Source: Bacillota bacterium (GTDB lineage: Bacteria; Bacillota_E; Sulfobacillia; Sulfobacillales; Sulfobacillaceae). Taken from it: DNA of 26,669 nucleotides. Below are positions 24,537 through 26,669 of the stretch, in pieces; position 1 is the first letter of the stretch, and each line of letters starts with the position of its first letter. The notes under the pieces were generated by a model. The model did not search any database. It saw nothing but the letters and a program-made list of their open reading frames with translations, and was not told where the DNA came from. Made by a program: the position numbers and the translations under genes. The stretch spans positions 1 through 26,669 of the forward strand of contig JAKADJ010000004.1 of the NCBI GenBank assembly GCA_021820645.1, given 5' to 3'.

Positions 24537-25219
24537 GCCGAGGATCCGTCGGATCGCAGACAGTAGCCGACTCCACGCACGGTATGAATCAGAGCGGGCG
24601 AGCCTGCCGCCTCGAGCTTTTGCCTCAAATAACCCACGTAGACGTCCACAATGTTGGACGTGCCGACGTATCCCCAACCCCACACTTGGTCTAACACCAT
24701 GTCGCGGGTCAGTGTGATTTCAGGGTTGCTCATGAGGTAATGTAGGAGATCGAACTCTCTTCGGGTTAAATCCACGGGAATCTGATCTACTGTGACTTGA
24801 TGGCGCGAGAGGGATAACTCCAATGGGCCAAATCGTAGAGTGTCTTGGGGCATCGAGACCGTGGGCTGGCGACGTGACAAGGCGCGAACGCGTGCGAGGA
24901 GTTCCATCGTAGCAAATGGTTTCGTTAAATAGTCGTCGGCACCGGCATCGAGTCCGCGAACCCGTTCTCCGACAGCGTCGCGCGCGGTAAGCATTAATAT
25001 GGGTACGTTGGATACTTGGCGCAAGGATTGACATACGGTAAGACCGTCCAAGTCTGGTAACGTGAGATCTAAAATCACGACGGTGTAATGCTCGCCGATG
25101 GCAGTGGAAAGACCTTCTCGGCCTGTGGCACGCCAATCCACGGTCCAGCCTGCTCGTTTCAATTCGAGGACGACGAGACGGGCCACGCGATCGTCGTCTT
25201 CAATCACTAATGCACGCAC
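24533..25219 (-). CDS. OmpR/PhoB-type response regulator
   Basis: The 228-residue regulator begins MRALVIEDDDRVARLV. The receiver domain has acidic residues at 7-10, phosphoacceptor Asp51 in VVILDLTLPDLDG, Thr78 in MLTARD and Lys100 in YLTKPF. The C-terminal winged helix (about 125-225) has LRFGPLELSLSRHQVTVDQIPVDLTRREFDLLHYLMSNPEITLTRDMVLDQVWGW and ends in an RGVGYCL turn. The GTG start at 25219 has GGGGAGA five bases upstream. It is transcribed first, followed by the kinase with an ATGA overlap. The divergent neighbour is a GH18 enzyme, which might be a target; this is inference. Confidence 0.95.
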   Translation of the reverse strand: MRALVIEDDDRVARLVVLELKRAGWTVDWRATGREGLSTAIGEHYTVVILDLTLPDLDGLTVCQSLRQVSNVPILMLTARDAVGERVRGLDAGADDYLTKPFATMELLARVRALSRRQPTVSMPQDTLRFGPLELSLSRHQVTVDQIPVDLTRREFDLLHYLMSNPEITLTRDMVLDQVWGWGYVGTSNIVDVYVGYLRQKLEAAGSPALIHTVRGVGYCLRSDGSSA

Positions 25220-25290
25220 CCGTTTCTCCCCTTACTTTTTAATGATTGTATCGCAATGGTGTCGGAGGTTCTTACCCCTCCACTCTTTTC

Positions 25291-25296
25291 ATTATA
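25291..25296 (-). promoter_or_regulatory. Possible -10 element for the two-component genes
   Basis: A perfect TATAAT occurs on the - strand in the 134-base divergent region, about 70 bases upstream of the regulator GTG. No convincing -35 hexamer lies 16-18 bases further upstream, so the call is weak. Confidence 0.3.
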
Positions 25297-25353
25297 CAAA
25301 ATGCGTCTATCTTGCATTGGTAAGGCATATCCTCGTGACGGAGGTGGGGTATT

Positions 25354-26499
25354 ATGGCAACGCGAACTCGATGGGTCCCTCGTCACGATATTATGCGGCG
25401 CCGTCGACAGCGCATCCTCGCTCTGTTGGGGCTTTTTCTGTTGGCTAGTTTGACCGTCGGCGGAATACATTGGGTGACTCAGTTGGACAAGTCCTTACTG
25501 TCGCGAGCGGAGCAGCACGTGCAGCCGATAGCGGTGCGCGCCCCGCGCCGGCCCGCACCGACCACTCTGAAACCGTCTCCCGTCGATGGGTTGCCGGCAG
25601 GGATGGTTTTGGGATATTTCTACGACCCGGGCAATGCAGGCAACGCCGCAGCGATGCTCAGCCATTATCTTCCGGTGCTCAGCGGGATTATCCCTTTTTG
25701 GTATACGATCCACGCAAATGGATCGATCTCGGGCCAGACGAATCCTGCCGTCTTGCGATTAGCGCAGCAGCATAACTTATGGACGTTTGCTTTAGTGGAA
25801 AATATGGCGGGTCAGTCGGTATTTGGTCCGCTCTTAAATAGTCCGGTAGCCAGATCGCGAGCTATCGACAATATGCTCACGTTGGTCGAGGACAACGGCT
25901 ATGACGGGATTAATCTAGACTGGGAAGGTATTGCTGCATCGGAACGACAAGCCTTTACCCAATTTGTTGCGCAACTATCGACGACATTTCATCAACACGG
26001 GTATTACGTAACGCTGTCAGTGCCGGCCGAAACGGCGAACCAACCGAATAATAGTTGGACTGGTGCCTATAACTATGCAGCGTTGGCCAAAAGCGCCGAT
26101 CTTTTGATGATCATGGCCTACGATCAACATTGGGCAGGGGGATCCCCTGGTCCTATTGCGTCCCCGATGTGGGTTCAGTCGGTGCTGAATTACACGCTGT
26201 CCGCGGTGCCGCCTAGTAAAGTGGTGTTAGGCATCCCCGGATATGGCTATGACTGGGGTGGTGCCGGTACCACTGCCGTGTCTTACGGGCAGGCCAAGAC
26301 TTTGGCTAGTCAATACGGGCAGAACTCCGCGTCGAACCATTTTGAGTATGTGCAAAATGGCCAAATCCATTCAGTGTGGTTTGAGAATACGGCATCTTTT
26401 CTAAGTAAGATCAAGTTGGTTAGCGGCTATGAACTGCGTGGCATCGCGCTATGGAGACTCGGAATCGAAGATCCGAAAATTTGGAACTTTCTTCAATAG
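25354..26499 (+). CDS. Membrane-anchored GH18 glycoside hydrolase (YaaH-like)
   Basis: The 381-residue protein has a basic N-terminus and one membrane helix (about 19-39), then a Pro-rich linker (60-80) and a GH18 TIM barrel. The catalytic motif YDGINLDWEG at 183-192 holds the acid Glu191 (consensus DGxDxDxE; Asn187 replaces the first internal Asp, as I recall for spore-related GH18 enzymes). Other family text: YVTLSVPAE, LLMIMAYDQHW at 250-260, VVLGIPGYGYDW and ELRGIALWRLG near the C-terminus. Such enzymes cleave N-acetylglucosamine-containing polymers. No LysM repeats are seen, unlike many spore YaaH proteins. GGAGGTG lies before the ATG. Divergent from a two-component system and upstream of the likely rRNA leader. 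Confidence 0.92.
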   Translation: MATRTRWVPRHDIMRRRRQRILALLGLFLLASLTVGGIHWVTQLDKSLLSRAEQHVQPIAVRAPRRPAPTTLKPSPVDGLPAGMVLGYFYDPGNAGNAAAMLSHYLPVLSGIIPFWYTIHANGSISGQTNPAVLRLAQQHNLWTFALVENMAGQSVFGPLLNSPVARSRAIDNMLTLVEDNGYDGINLDWEGIAASERQAFTQFVAQLSTTFHQHGYYVTLSVPAETANQPNNSWTGAYNYAALAKSADLLMIMAYDQHWAGGSPGPIASPMWVQSVLNYTLSAVPPSKVVLGIPGYGYDWGGAGTTAVSYGQAKTLASQYGQNSASNHFEYVQNGQIHSVWFENTASFLSKIKLVSGYELRGIALWRLGIEDPKIWNFLQ

Positions 26500-26531
26500 C
26501 GTATGGAGAAAAATTTGATGCGGTTTTGGGG

Positions 26532-26560
26532 TTGTCGAGATTGTATTGTGGTGCTATGAT
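26532..26560 (+). promoter_or_regulatory. Sigma-A promoter of a probable rRNA operon
   Basis: TTGTCG (26532-26537) and TATGAT (26555-26560) are separated by exactly 17 bases. An A/T-rich stretch upstream (about 26507-26518, GAAAAATTTGA) could act as an UP-like element. It starts 33 bases after the GH18 stop and reads toward the window end. Confidence 0.7.
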
Positions 26561-26669
26561 AGCAAAGCTGTCGCAAGTCACCGACACCGAAATGGCCACG
26601 GAAGAGCACTACCGTCGGTACCGCGGAGTTGGGATGAGAGACTGCGACCCGGTCCTTGAAAACTATATC
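26561..26669 (+). other. Probable leader of an rRNA operon (cut by window end)
   Basis: The sequence after the promoter contains GGTCCTTGAAAACTATATC at 26651-26669. CTTGAAAACT is characteristic of the boxA/processing region just ahead of 16S rRNA genes in Firmicutes. ACCGAC (26580-26585) can pair with GTCGGT (26614-26619). The 16S gene itself is not present. A contig end at an rRNA repeat would be typical of short-read assembly. Confidence 0.5.

Noticed and set aside
24537..24683. N-terminal extension of the histidine kinase.
   Set aside because: It lies inside the response-regulator gene; the ATG at 24536 overlaps the regulator stop as ATGA, the usual coupling.
26611..26632. CGTCGGTACCGCGG, which resembles the T-box sequence GGUACCGCG.
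   Set aside because: Only about 50 bases separate it from the promoter, too short for the specifier stem of a normal T-box, and the CCTTGAAAACT that follows fits an rRNA leader better. It could be revisited when the downstream gene is known.

Overview
The window comes from a moderately GC-rich chromosome of a Gram-positive-type bacterium in the Firmicutes. Evidence is strong AGGAGG-like ribosome binding sites, frequent GTG and TTG starts, an FMN riboswitch ahead of a ribD-ribE-ribBA-ribH operon, a linked dusB-HTH regulator-greA-lysS block, a YaaH-like GH18 enzyme and an rRNA-type leader containing CCTTGAAAACT. Protein style and gene order remind me of Sulfobacillus and its relatives, but that is inference. 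Almost everything is core chromosomal metabolism. No phage, CRISPR array, tRNA or intact insertion sequence is visible. The only trace of mobile DNA is a short decayed TnpB-like remnant.

Left part, + strand (1-4269): the end of an unidentified protein, a two-module HD-GYP-type protein, then an overlapping folate cluster folP-folB-folK. The folK reading frame continues into a complete biotin-protein ligase. A TnpB-like relic lies between this cluster and the convergent riboflavin operon.

Middle part, - strand (4513-11230): ribD, ribE, ribBA and ribH are transcribed leftward from a near-consensus sigma-A promoter. The transcript first passes an RFN (FMN) riboswitch and a terminator hairpin just before ribD. 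Upstream on the same strand are pspA (membrane stress), moeA (molybdenum cofactor) and a 1-Cys peroxiredoxin, each with its own regulatory DNA. A long near-perfect hairpin separates pspA from the rib promoter.

Right part, + strand (11445-23217): coaX (type III pantothenate kinase), a tryptophan-rich protein I do not recognise, and a MoxR / DUF58 / DUF4129-like trio with overlapping genes. Then come dusB, an HTH regulator, greA and lysS, followed by a conserved protein of uncertain role, a small SCP2-like protein and an APC-type transporter. These look like several co-directional operons for CoA synthesis, cell-envelope functions, and RNA modification and translation.

Right end: a two-component system (- strand) meets the transporter tail to tail, the two genes sharing a CTAG for their stop codons. 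Divergent from it is a membrane-anchored GH18 glycosidase. The window ends in what looks like the promoter and leader of an rRNA operon.

I did not find a convincing new multi-gene system. The best leads are the FolK-biotin ligase fusion, the tryptophan-rich unknown next to MoxR/DUF58, the DUF4129-like protein without a transglutaminase core, the strand-asymmetric hairpin at 8359-8419, and the layout of the rib riboswitch expression platform.
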